DNA of 16,146 nucleotides from the NCBI GenBank assembly GCA_964502705.1, contig CAZCXZ010000076.1, positions 1 to 16,146 of the forward strand, in the 5' to 3' direction. Position 1 is the stretch's first letter. The number at the start of each line of letters is the position of its first letter. Shown here in pieces: positions 1 to 7,981 of this stretch. The notes below the pieces were generated by a model, which saw only the letters and a program-made list of their open reading frames with translations, searched no databases and was not told the origin of the DNA. A program made the position numbers and the translations under genes. This DNA comes from Berkiella sp964502705 (GTDB lineage Bacteria; Pseudomonadota; Gammaproteobacteria; Berkiellales; Berkiellaceae).

Positions 1-2
1 CG

Positions 3-674
3 GCTTCTGTGCAAGATTCTGTATTTTTAGAAAATTGGATGTCTCAAACATCAGAAGGGGTGATTAATGTTGTTAATGCGCATTTACCATTCGACGAAAT
101 TAAAACTGTTTTAGATGTCGGTGGTGGAGAAGGAACAATTGCTTGTGCACTAGCCAAGCTTCATCCTAATGTTCACTTTACAGTGTATAACCTTCCAATC
201 CCTGCTGAAATGGCCCAAAGAAAAATTAATGCTGAAGGCATGTCTCATCAAGTGAATGTCTTTGTTGGAGATTTTCTACATGAAGAAGATTTTCCAAAGG
301 GATTCGATTTAATTATGTTCACGAGAGTGCAAATTGATTGGCCTGAAGAAATTTCAGAAAAACTATTAAAAATGGCTTATAACGCACTCAATGACAATGG
401 AATTGTTGCCATATGCGAAAACTTTAAAGACAAGAATAAACATTTACAACTTTCGTGGGAATATCGATACTTATTTTGGGATGGCTATGGCAGAGGTCTA
501 TTCAAAGAAGCAAACACGTATAAAAGGATAATTAAATCGATTGGATTTTTACGTTTTCAAGTAACTGACCACACAGAAGAAGAACCATTCAGGATCTTGC
601 AAGCTGTTAAAATTAATCCATATAAAGATACTTTAAAGTATTTCTTCTTTCGATTCATGTCGTTGTTTAGCTAG
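3..674 (+). CDS. SAM-dependent O-methyltransferase, 5'-truncated
   Basis: The reading frame is open to the left edge, so the gene starts outside the window; the GTG at 9 is simply the first possible start codon inside it. The visible part is a class I (Rossmann) methyltransferase domain of the Methyltransf_2 / O-methyltransferase type. It has the SAM-binding glycine loop DVGGGEG, an acidic strand end (VGDFLHEEDFP), and the later block DLIMFTRVQIDWPEE...ALNDNGIVAICENF, which aligns with the family block usually containing HDW. The family's catalytic His before DW is Ile here, so either chemistry differs or the substrate is deprotonated another way. The missing N-terminus would carry the dimerisation/substrate domain of this family. 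The stop is 9 bases before the next gene on the same strand, so the two are probably co-transcribed. Substrate unknown. Confidence 0.75.
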   Translation, partial: ASVQDSVFLENWMSQTSEGVINVVNAHLPFDEIKTVLDVGGGEGTIACALAKLHPNVHFTVYNLPIPAEMAQRKINAEGMSHQVNVFVGDFLHEEDFPKGFDLIMFTRVQIDWPEEISEKLLKMAYNALNDNGIVAICENFKDKNKHLQLSWEYRYLFWDGYGRGLFKEANTYKRIIKSIGFLRFQVTDHTEEEPFRILQAVKINPYKDTLKYFFFRFMSLFS

Positions 675-683
675 GAACTTCAT

Positions 684-1712
684 ATGAAAAATGAACCTAT
701 TGTGATTGCCAATCATGTGATTGAGCCAGGAACTCATGCGACTATCGCCCTGCCCGCTGCTGAGCTTTATACACAAACTAAAATGGGGATCCCAATCCAC
801 GTTTTTCACGGCAAAGAAGCCGGGCCTCGGCTATTTGTCATCAGCGCGATACATGGCGATGAATTGAATAGCATTGAAATAATACGTCGTCTACATCTGC
901 AAAAATCACTACACAACCTCAAAGGTACGCTTATTACTATACCTGTGGTGAATGTCTATGGGTTCATTTTACAATCTCGATATCTGCCTGACAGACGCGA
1001 CTTGAACCGATCATTTCCGGGGTCAAAAAAAGGTTCATTAGCAGCAAGACTTGCCAACATGTTGTGTAAAGAAATTATTAGTCAATGCGACTATGGCATC
1101 GATTTACATACGGGCGCTTATGGTAGAATTAATTTGCCACAATTACGCGTGAATCTTTCCACACAAGGTACTAAGGAACTAGCAAAAGCGTTTGATGTGC
1201 CCGTCATTATCGATGCGGTGATACGCGATGGCTCACTACGACAAGCAGCAAGCGAGCTTGGGATCCCGGTGTTAGTATATGAAGGCGGTGAAGCTTTACG
1301 CTTTAATGAATTGTGTATCAAGGTAGGCTTACGTGGGATCATCAATACGCTAAATTACCTGGGCATGATTGAAACGCCCAAAACAAAAATTTCAAATCAA
1401 CATAAACCGCTTATTACCGCTGTAACTCGTTGGGTACGCGCCAGTACCAGTGGTATGCTGCAACCCATCCGTGATTTTACGAAATCGTTTGCTATTAAAA
1501 AAGGCGATATACTCGCCCACATACACGACCCTTTTCAAATCAACCCTTCCGAAACAGTTCTGTCTCCACTAGATGGGATACTAGTGGGAATGACCAATTT
1601 ACCGGTGGTTAATGAAGGCGATGCTATCTACAATATTGCCAGCACCAAAAAATTAAAGGCCGTAGAGGATTATTTAGTCGATTTACGCGAAGAAATTATG
1701 TTGCATTATTAA
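684..1712 (+). CDS. Succinylglutamate desuccinylase/aspartoacylase family zinc hydrolase
   Basis: This is a 342-residue cytoplasmic zinc amidohydrolase of the AstE/AspA branch of the M14 carboxypeptidase fold, which removes acyl groups from N-acyl amino acids or related amides. Visible motifs are AIHGDE (zinc ligands His57 and Glu60), DRRDLNRSFPG (residues about 103-112, substrate-carboxylate arginines), GIDLHTG (third zinc ligand His142) and VYEGGE (probable catalytic Glu200). The last 90 residues form the small beta-rich domain typical of the family (LSPLDGILVGMTNLPVVNEGDAIY). Length is normal. It sits 9 bases after the methyltransferase and ends at a strong hairpin terminator, so it is the last gene of that unit. 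It is not in an arginine-succinyltransferase (ast) cluster, so a true AstE role is unlikely. The exact substrate cannot be read from sequence. Confidence 0.85.
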   Translation: MKNEPIVIANHVIEPGTHATIALPAAELYTQTKMGIPIHVFHGKEAGPRLFVISAIHGDELNSIEIIRRLHLQKSLHNLKGTLITIPVVNVYGFILQSRYLPDRRDLNRSFPGSKKGSLAARLANMLCKEIISQCDYGIDLHTGAYGRINLPQLRVNLSTQGTKELAKAFDVPVIIDAVIRDGSLRQAASELGIPVLVYEGGEALRFNELCIKVGLRGIINTLNYLGMIETPKTKISNQHKPLITAVTRWVRASTSGMLQPIRDFTKSFAIKKGDILAHIHDPFQINPSETVLSPLDGILVGMTNLPVVNEGDAIYNIASTKKLKAVEDYLVDLREEIMLHY

Positions 1713-1715
1713 TCT

Positions 1716-1752
1716 GTAGAAGCTGGATTGTTAAAATCCAGCTTCTACTTTT
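1716..1752 (+). terminator. Rho-independent terminator
   Basis: A perfect 14-bp stem (1716-1729 with 1735-1748; left arm GTAGAAGCTGGATT) with a 5-base loop is followed by TTTT. It starts 4 bases after the stop of the desuccinylase-like gene and lies between two convergent genes. The opposite strand lacks a good T run after the stem, so it mainly serves the plus-strand unit. Confidence 0.85.
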
Positions 1753-1769
1753 ACGATGTTAGATATATA

Positions 1770-2849
1770 TTAGCGTGGGCGAGTAAAAAACGAGCGGTAT
1801 CGATCGCAAGCTGTACTACTGTCATCAGGTAAGTTAAGATACCTTGCTGAATCATTATGCCCCATATTTTCCAATCGATTGGTAGAAATCACTTTTTGTC
1901 CTGAGTTAACTGGGTTCTGAGCAGGATTTGTAAAGAATAATCCACGAGAAATATTTTTCACTCCTTTATGAAATGAGGCAATGTGATCAATCACACCATC
2001 AGGCTTTGAATTAGGGTTGGCTTTGATTTTTTTGACATAAAAGTATTTTCGATTGTCAGGATGGATTTGAAGATAAGCCTCAACAGGATTTAAATTTAAA
2101 TTGGTTAATGCCAATTTAAGTCGATCAAGATTACCCCATATCCTTCTTTGCCAACCTTCAGGATGTTGATGATAAAGAAAATCGGCAGCGGAACTAAAAG
2201 AACGACCGTTAACTAAATCTGGGCGTTCCCCATACATATGATAAATGGCAGCAGTTACCGTAGCCACAGCTGCACCGAATGAGTGTCCAAGAATGTGGAT
2301 GTTTGCAGGGTCAATGCCTTGTTGTTTGAGTCTTTCCATTTGGGAAATTACATCTAAAATCAAAGGAAGTTGACTCGTTAAATCGCCATCACTGTCTAGA
2401 ACATTTCGGTAATTGAAAGAAAGCACGTTAAATTGCATACTTTTGCAATCTTCCAACATATCTCTTAAAAGATCTTGATAGCACATACCATTGCCCACTA
2501 AGCAAATCATATATTGCTGTTGATTAGGCTCTTTTTGTTCTTGAGCAGGATGCTTGATTTCCATGGTTTCTAACAAAGCATCATCATAAGTTTTAAGATA
2601 AAATCGATTAGCTGTGTAACCTGTGAATTCGGGTGTACTTAATTTTCTTTGAAACTGACGAAGTAATTGGTTGCTACCCTGTACGAAATCGTCGTCATGT
2701 TGCACCTGACTTGGTAAGATTTTCTGACTCACACTGGAACCAAGAAAATAACTACCAATACGTGTACATAGCCCCCAAAAACCTTTTGGCACTAAAACTT
2801 GTTCAGCAAGATGGTGTACTGCTGTCTTTCGTGGACCTGAAACTAACAT
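1770..2849 (-). CDS. Alpha/beta-hydrolase, candidate effector
   Basis: This is a 359-residue protein with an alpha/beta-hydrolase core. The nucleophile elbow is GHSFGAA (Ser190), preceded by the strand and turn ICLVGNGM (about 115-122, possible oxyanion loop) and LSFNYRNV. Candidate acid and base residues are Asp284 or Asp287 and His331 (MGHND). After the elbow comes LVNGRSFSSAADF, a block I associate with uncharacterised hydrolases of intracellular bacteria (Chlamydia DUF818-like and Legionella proteins). That link is from memory and unverified. About 110 N-terminal residues precede the core and resemble no domain I know. No signal peptide or clear membrane segment is present, so a cytoplasmic or Dot/Icm-delivered protein is plausible. 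It stands alone, convergent with the upstream unit and divergent from the YopJ-like gene. Substrate (lipid, ester or peptide) unknown. Confidence 0.65.
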   Translation of the reverse strand: MLVSGPRKTAVHHLAEQVLVPKGFWGLCTRIGSYFLGSSVSQKILPSQVQHDDDFVQGSNQLLRQFQRKLSTPEFTGYTANRFYLKTYDDALLETMEIKHPAQEQKEPNQQQYMICLVGNGMCYQDLLRDMLEDCKSMQFNVLSFNYRNVLDSDGDLTSQLPLILDVISQMERLKQQGIDPANIHILGHSFGAAVATVTAAIYHMYGERPDLVNGRSFSSAADFLYHQHPEGWQRRIWGNLDRLKLALTNLNLNPVEAYLQIHPDNRKYFYVKKIKANPNSKPDGVIDHIASFHKGVKNISRGLFFTNPAQNPVNSGQKVISTNRLENMGHNDSARYLNLPDDSSTACDRYRSFFTRPR

Positions 2850-2997
2850 TAAGAACTCCCAATTAGAATGCTTGAATTACTATAAGAAAGTTACTTCCAA
2901 AATGCATGTATTATTCGATATAACAAGACCCGACTCAGATAAAGATAGTGCATATACAAGGCTTGCAAAAACCTGAAAGGTATTTTACTGAACTTTT

Positions 2998-3003
2998 TAT
3001 AAT
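2998..3003 (+). promoter_or_regulatory. Possible -10 element of the YopJ-like gene
   Basis: A consensus TATAAT lies 45 bases before the start codon of the YopJ-like gene in the divergent spacer. There is no convincing TTGACA-like -35 at 16-18 bases upstream (the region reads CTGAAAGG). The promoter may therefore be activator-dependent, or the match may be chance in AT-rich sequence. Confidence 0.3.
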
Positions 3004-3048
3004 ATTCCCAATCTTATATATAAGGGAGCAATAATAAGGAGGATTAAA

Positions 3049-4692
3049 ATGCCTAAACCTTCAAAGATCAGAGATAGTATTAATAGCTCTATTAAAACGC
3101 CAGATCCAAGCTCAAAAGCAGATGACCCCGAATTTTTGTGGAATGTTGAAACAATGACTGCGGTCATCGAAGCCAAAAAGCAATCCCGTAATGAAAAAGG
3201 CGAAACGATGAATTGTTTCGTGGTTAAAACTGATAGCGACGATGGCGACGAATTAATTAAACTTTTGGATAAAATCAAAGCCCATTTACCTGAATTGGAA
3301 GGTCAGCGATTTCAAATAGCATGTCAAAGCAGCGTTCACTGGTGGCCAATTGATATGCAAGTTAAAAATGGGAAACTACAAGCGATAGTAATGGAAGCAG
3401 GCTTTTCGCCTTGTACCCCTAGCACCATTAATAAAATTAAATCAAGATTTCCTGACTCTGATGTCTATGCATTAATCCCTGACGAAGTCAAAATCGGTGA
3501 TAAAATGAGAACAAGAATGCTGCAGGCAGATAATAATAGCTGTTCCCGATTTACTTTAGAACATATTTTTCACATGCAAAGACATGATATGTTCGCTTTA
3601 TTTGATCAGCATAAAGCCAGTTTTGCTGCGCCACCACCGTTACCTGCAAACACTGATTATAAAAATATTTCACAAAGTGACATAAGGGCATCAGATTATG
3701 AGTATTATCATGTGACGCTAGGTAATATGCCTAAAGAAGCTGCATTCTTGTTTCGAGATACGCAATCATTATCGATTATCAAATCACTCAGTGATGAACT
3801 TAAAAGCATGGTTATTAATAAGAAAGGTGAAACGCTATTAGAGTCCGTTGAGCGTCATACTGAAGCGAGTAACCAAAATGTAAGGCTAAATAAAAGTGTG
3901 GTTCATTTTAGAGACAGCAAGGGGCAAGAAACTGTAGACTTTATAGCCAAAAAATCCAATGCTGAACTTACCAAAATGATGGACAAGCGAGATGGCACTG
4001 CCTTTGTGACAGGCGGAAAAGCCTATCGTAATCAAGAAACACAACAACAGCTTGCCAAACAAAAGCCTTATCCGGAAATTTTAAAAGCGCAGACTGAAAA
4101 AGTCAAAACAGCTATTTCCGAGTATACACGTGAAGTTAGCGCAACACTCAATCAAATTAAGAAGCAAAATCCAGACAATGTTAAACTCATTGCACACGTG
4201 GACAACATGCTACAATTAGTAGAAAATTTACGGATTCAAGGGCTAAATACTAAAGGTAACTCATTTTATCAGCTTGAAAAACAGTTAAAAAACATCAATG
4301 CTTCTATGGGTATTCTGCACGATGAATTGTTAAAAACCAGAAGCGATTATGTTGTTAATATTAATCACCAAACGATTAAGGAGTTAAAAAGTAAATTTGA
4401 TGCGATTAAAGACTCATTAGTTAATTTCCATAACGCCGAAAAGCAGCATGCTAAAGCTTCTGATACTGCACAACTCGTAATGGGTTCAGTAACAAAAGTA
4501 TTTCGCTCAAATGCCGAACAAAAAGCCAAGCGTAATCCTGTTGTTGTAAGTTATATTAATGCCAAGACTAGAGTACCAACTGTTACACAGTCGGCCGGAG
4601 TACCTAAAGCAGGCATTAAATCTGAGGCTGTACAAGCAGCAGATAAACCTCATACTAACGATGAGGGATCTCGTAAAGGAAATAAAATATGA
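3049..4692 (+). CDS. YopJ-like Ser/Thr acetyltransferase, candidate effector
   Basis: YopJ-family enzymes acetylate Ser, Thr or Lys on host kinases and immune proteins using a C55-protease-like His-Glu/Asp-Cys triad. Here CQSSVHWWPIDM gives His97, NGKLQAIVMEAG gives Glu116 (19 residues later, the YopJ H109-E128 spacing), and ADNNSCSRFTLEH gives Cys165 (49 residues on; 44 in YopJ). Further on, INKKGETLLESV (256-267) and NKSVVHF...IAKKSNAELTKM (281-310) resemble the C-terminal end of YopJ (NKKNETIV, NNKSIV, KKRIAEYKTLL) as I recall it. The catalytic domain thus spans about 55-315. A further 230 residues, mostly predicted helical, form an extension that YopJ (288 residues) lacks. No signal peptide. 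The start is fixed by a perfect TAAGGAGG at 3035-3042, six bases before ATG. It is monocistronic. The order and spacing of motifs make the family call fairly strong, but it needs a profile search. Confidence 0.72.
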   Translation: MPKPSKIRDSINSSIKTPDPSSKADDPEFLWNVETMTAVIEAKKQSRNEKGETMNCFVVKTDSDDGDELIKLLDKIKAHLPELEGQRFQIACQSSVHWWPIDMQVKNGKLQAIVMEAGFSPCTPSTINKIKSRFPDSDVYALIPDEVKIGDKMRTRMLQADNNSCSRFTLEHIFHMQRHDMFALFDQHKASFAAPPPLPANTDYKNISQSDIRASDYEYYHVTLGNMPKEAAFLFRDTQSLSIIKSLSDELKSMVINKKGETLLESVERHTEASNQNVRLNKSVVHFRDSKGQETVDFIAKKSNAELTKMMDKRDGTAFVTGGKAYRNQETQQQLAKQKPYPEILKAQTEKVKTAISEYTREVSATLNQIKKQNPDNVKLIAHVDNMLQLVENLRIQGLNTKGNSFYQLEKQLKNINASMGILHDELLKTRSDYVVNINHQTIKELKSKFDAIKDSLVNFHNAEKQHAKASDTAQLVMGSVTKVFRSNAEQKAKRNPVVVSYINAKTRVPTVTQSAGVPKAGIKSEAVQAADKPHTNDEGSRKGNKI

Positions 4693-4715
4693 GGATATGC
4701 TAAAAGAGATATCCC

Positions 4716-5150
4716 CTACCGTACAGTGTGTATTGTTAAAACATCACAATGAGCTTGGCTGATAATGCCCGATGCTGTTGAGCCCACAAATATCTGCATG
4801 CCACTATTATCATGTCCACCAACAATAATCAGATCTACGTTCATTTTCTTTGCTTGTTCAACAATTACTTGTTTTGGAGAACCTGAAGCTATAATTAACT
4901 GTTCATTTTTAATACCATAGTTTGAAACAACATCAAAAAATGACTTTCGCGCATCGTCTGCCATTTTTCTTTCCATATCAATTAACACATCACCCTCGAC
5001 AGCACCATAGCCATGAAGGGTTTCCATCACGTGGATAAAATGCAGCTTTGCTTTAGTATTTTTAGCAATGTCCACCGCGCGTGAAATGGTATATGCGTCA
5101 TGGGTAACCCGTAAATCAATTGCAACCAGGATATTGTTGTAGATAGGCAT
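4716..5150 (-). CDS. Universal stress protein, UspA family
   Basis: A 144-residue single-domain Usp protein. It opens with the family strand YNNILVAIDL (Asp12 at the nucleotide site), has KLHFIHVME in strand 2, and ends with ADLIIVGGH-type sequence (VDLIIVGGHDNSGMQIFVGSTASGIISQAHCDVLTI). The usual ATP loop G-x-x-G-(9)-G-S is partly kept: the second Gly is Asp (GGHDNSG...VGST), so ATP binding is uncertain. I chose the ATG at 5150 over an in-frame start at 5201. It gives the usual N-terminus and has AAGGAAACGAAA directly upstream as ribosome site. The gene is convergent with the YopJ-like gene (23 bases apart) and divergent from the RhoGAP gene. Usp proteins act in the cytoplasm in stress survival; no specific partner is suggested. 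Confidence 0.92.
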   Translation of the reverse strand: MPIYNNILVAIDLRVTHDAYTISRAVDIAKNTKAKLHFIHVMETLHGYGAVEGDVLIDMERKMADDARKSFFDVVSNYGIKNEQLIIASGSPKQVIVEQAKKMNVDLIIVGGHDNSGMQIFVGSTASGIISQAHCDVLTIHTVR

Positions 5151-5310
5151 TTTCGTTTCCTTTTGTTTTGCTGGCTTATATGATAAAGAAACATAGAGCA
5201 TTCATCCTCTTTACAAAAGAAATGTCTCCATTTCTGTTGCAAATATCAGTGGAAAATTGACCTACATTGAATTACCTTTTTAGTATATTCATTTAAGCGA
5301 GGTATTGATC

Positions 5311-6462
5311 ATGTATACACCGCAACAAGCTGCTACCGTGTTTAGTGCGATTAGAAAGCAATTGCTTGCTCGACCTGAAATCTTTAAACGTGAAGGGATC
5401 TTTCGCATTTCAGGAGATCATGAGAAGTCATTACAAATCATTAATAGCATCTTATCTCGTGATAAATCGCGACATATCTTAAACGCAATGAGTAATGAGC
5501 TATTTCCAGCTTATGATCATATTTCAGCACTTAAAATCATTCTAGATGACAAAGAATCCAACCTATTAGATCCAAACAATCAAGATATAACGCAACTACG
5601 AAATATCATAGAAACAAATGATGATAAAACGGCAGCATATGAATTGGAGCGTTTCATTCATCACTTGATCATGTCGAAAAATCAAAATCAACATGCAGTC
5701 GGTGAAGTTCTGTATACGTATTTGCAATTAGCTAAGAATGCATTAGCCCATGAGCATGTCAATAAAATGAATGCTATAAACCTTGGTATTGTCTTGGGAC
5801 CCAACTTTGAAAAACTCATCAATTCAGATCCCTACAAGATGTTGCCATTGATCCATAAATTGAACAATATCGCCACTATGTTACTGATGAGTGACACCTA
5901 CAAGGAAGATTTTGAGCATAAGTATGTGAGACACATTATACAAATAAAGAATAATCAACTCGCCCAATTAAAGCTACAGCAAACAACCTTGCAACAAATG
6001 CGTGCTTTTTATCAAGACAAAATAGATGAGTATCAAGAAAAATTAGCGTCAGAAAAATCACAAGCCAATACTGCGGATAGAAAACATCGAAAGTTATTGC
6101 GTGCGCAAATTATCTGTGATGAAAAAACCATCTCATCCTATCAAATCGTTTCTCAAGATGAGCCAGCTGACAAATTGGCTTTTGTGCAAATGCAAATTGA
6201 TGATTTACAAAGAGAAATAGAAGAACTTAAACAGCAGTATCCTGATTGCTTAAAATCTTCATTAGAAGCTAGATTTGAACGGCTCAGCATTATCTCGCAT
6301 GAAATTGACGAACTTATTTCAGATGATGAAGAACCTGTAGATTCTCCATTACGGATGTCAAAAAATTTACTGATGGTGCCGCAAACTGAATTGCCTTTTA
6401 CACCTAAGCTGCGAAGAAAAATTTTAGACTCTGAATGTTCAAAACCAATGAGGTTAGAATAA
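5311..6462 (+). CDS. RhoGAP-domain protein with coiled coil, candidate effector
   Basis: A 383-residue protein whose first ~200 residues are a RhoGAP domain, a eukaryotic fold that stimulates GTP hydrolysis by Rho-family GTPases. The arginine-finger block reads REGIFRISGDHEKS, with Arg32 as the finger. The second hallmark is HVNKMNAINLGIVLGPNFEKL (149-169), matching the eukaryotic NKM-T-x-NL-AIVFGPNL signature. The middle 'LPEPL' block is degenerate (ALKIILDDKESNLLD). Residues about 205-310 are charged and heptad-like (coiled coil), followed by an acidic stretch (DELISDDEEPVDSP, 333-346) and a basic tail. No signal peptide. I chose the ATG at 5311 with AGCGAGG eight bases upstream, rather than the TTG at 5305. 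The natural target would be a host Rho, Rac or Cdc42, because bacteria lack Rho GTPases. This is inference. Confidence 0.88.
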   Translation: MYTPQQAATVFSAIRKQLLARPEIFKREGIFRISGDHEKSLQIINSILSRDKSRHILNAMSNELFPAYDHISALKIILDDKESNLLDPNNQDITQLRNIIETNDDKTAAYELERFIHHLIMSKNQNQHAVGEVLYTYLQLAKNALAHEHVNKMNAINLGIVLGPNFEKLINSDPYKMLPLIHKLNNIATMLLMSDTYKEDFEHKYVRHIIQIKNNQLAQLKLQQTTLQQMRAFYQDKIDEYQEKLASEKSQANTADRKHRKLLRAQIICDEKTISSYQIVSQDEPADKLAFVQMQIDDLQREIEELKQQYPDCLKSSLEARFERLSIISHEIDELISDDEEPVDSPLRMSKNLLMVPQTELPFTPKLRRKILDSECSKPMRLE

Positions 6463-6508
6463 AAGCTGTGAATATTTTCAAGGCTGATGATTAGCTAAGC
6501 ATTAAACA

Positions 6509-6575
6509 CTTTACGGACTATTACCGATATATCCCTAATTAGATGAAATACTGTAGGGTAATATGGTCCGTAAAG
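6509..6575 (+). promoter_or_regulatory. Long inverted repeat covering the fumC start codon
   Basis: The left arm 6509-6525 (CTTTACGGACTATTACC) pairs with the right arm 6557-6575 through 17 base pairs, interrupted only by a two-base bulge (T6564, G6565). The loop is 31 bases. The right arm contains the end of the ribosome site (GTAGGG, 6553-6558), the ATG at 6563 and the next four codons. In mRNA the hairpin would hide the fumC start, so it may regulate translation; as DNA it could be an operator. There is no T run, so it is not an intrinsic terminator. The pairing is direct observation; the function is inference. Confidence 0.6.
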
Positions 6576-7981
6576 AATCAGACAGCTTAGGTGAAGTAGA
6601 AGTCCCTGAAGATAAGTTATGGGGTGCGCAAACGCAAAGATCGCTTGAGCATTTTAGTATTGGAAAAGATCTCATTCCCCACGAAATGATCCTTTCATAT
6701 GCCATTTTAAAAAAGGCGGCTAGCAATACCAATTTTAGAGATAAACGACTAAGTGATAAGGAACATCAATTAATTACCACCGTTTGCGATGAAATACTCA
6801 GTGGGCAGCATAATGAGATGTTTCCTTTACATGTATGGATGACAGGTAGTGGCACCCAGTTCAACATGAACATGAACGAAGTCATATCCAATCGGTGTTG
6901 TCAGTTATCGAATACCACACTTGGTTCAAAGAAACCCATTCACCCAAATGACCATGTGAATATGGCCCAATCTTCCAACGATTCCTTTCCTTCAGCGATG
7001 AATATCGCGGTAGCGGTTACTATTAAGCAAGACATGATCCCAGCCGTTTCAGCACTTCGCGATGCTATCGCTACCAAAGCCAACGAATGGAAAGACATTA
7101 TTAAAATTGGCCGCACCCATATGCAAGATGCTACCCCACTGACATTGGGTCAAGAGTGGTCGGGTTATGCAACTATGCTGAGCGATAATCTCGATCGAAT
7201 TGAAGATGCGCTAAAAGATGTCTACCAGTTAGCGCTCGGTGGCACCGCTGTAGGCACAGGGATCAACTCTGTACCTGGTTTTGCTGAAGGTGTTGCAAGT
7301 GAAATTGCGAAACTAACTGGCTTACCATTTGTTACGGCTCCAAATAAATTTGCAGTTCAGGGTTCACATGATGCCCTGGTGCAACTCTCTGGCACATTAA
7401 GAACACTCGCCGTATCACTCTATAAAATTGCGAATGATATTCGACTTTTATCCAGTGGACCCAGGGCTGGATTTGCAGAACTCATTATCCCTGAAAATGA
7501 ACCAGGCTCTTCAATTATGCCTGGCAAGGTGAATCCAACGCAAGTTGAAGCGCTTACCATGATTGCAGTGCAAGTGATTGCAAATGATGTGGCGGTTGGT
7601 TTCGGTGGCGCGGGTGGTTATCTGGAAATGAATGTGTATAAACCTTTAGTTATATTCAACCTCACACAGTCCATACGGATTTTAGCCGATGGATGCACAA
7701 ACTTTCGTAAATTCTTAATTGAAGGCACTAAACCTAATTTAAAGAAGATCAAAGAATATGTTGATAACTCTCTCATGCTGGTCACAGCCTTATCTCCTGT
7801 TATTGGCTACGATAAATCATCACAAATTGCCCACTATGCCATGGACAATGACACAACCTTAAGAGAAGCAGCACTTAAATTGGGTTTTGTCACTAAAGAA
7901 GAATTCGACCTTGTCATTGATCCATCAAAAATGGTTCACCCCTATCTTGGCGAAGACGCTAACAGGAGAACATCATCATGA
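6563..7981 (+). CDS. fumC: Fumarate hydratase class II
   Basis: FumC is the iron-independent tetrameric TCA-cycle enzyme that interconverts fumarate and L-malate. The 472-residue length fits the family (about 465). Visible conserved blocks are KLWGAQTQRSLEHF (18-31), GSGTQFNMNMNEVISNR (95-111), HPNDHVNMAQSSNDSFPSA (127-145), GRTHMQDATPLTLGQEWSG (183-201; general-base His186), GGTAVGTGIN (226-235) and the signature loop GSSIMPGKVNPTQ (315-327; catalytic Ser). The N-terminus (MVRKESDSLGEVEVPEDK) matches the normal family start, which supports the ATG at 6563 even though it lies inside a strong inverted repeat. It overlaps the malic enzyme by ATGA, so the two are translationally coupled. Argininosuccinate or aspartate lyase is excluded by the FumC-specific sequence around the signature. 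Confidence 0.97.
   Translation: MVRKESDSLGEVEVPEDKLWGAQTQRSLEHFSIGKDLIPHEMILSYAILKKAASNTNFRDKRLSDKEHQLITTVCDEILSGQHNEMFPLHVWMTGSGTQFNMNMNEVISNRCCQLSNTTLGSKKPIHPNDHVNMAQSSNDSFPSAMNIAVAVTIKQDMIPAVSALRDAIATKANEWKDIIKIGRTHMQDATPLTLGQEWSGYATMLSDNLDRIEDALKDVYQLALGGTAVGTGINSVPGFAEGVASEIAKLTGLPFVTAPNKFAVQGSHDALVQLSGTLRTLAVSLYKIANDIRLLSSGPRAGFAELIIPENEPGSSIMPGKVNPTQVEALTMIAVQVIANDVAVGFGGAGGYLEMNVYKPLVIFNLTQSIRILADGCTNFRKFLIEGTKPNLKKIKEYVDNSLMLVTALSPVIGYDKSSQIAHYAMDNDTTLREAALKLGFVTKEEFDLVIDPSKMVHPYLGEDANRRTSS

Noticed and set aside
1118..1345. 75-codon open frame on the minus strand
   Set aside because: It lies inside the desuccinylase-like gene, antisense to its conserved motifs, and has no ribosome site or recognisable product.
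4693..4714. 6-bp stem GGATAT/ATATCC between the YopJ-like and Usp genes
   Set aside because: The stem is short and AT-rich, with a 10-base loop and only a broken T run, too weak to call a terminator.
5257..5289. TTGACC and TATATT upstream of the RhoGAP gene as a promoter
   Set aside because: The two boxes are 21 bases apart, outside the normal spacer range.
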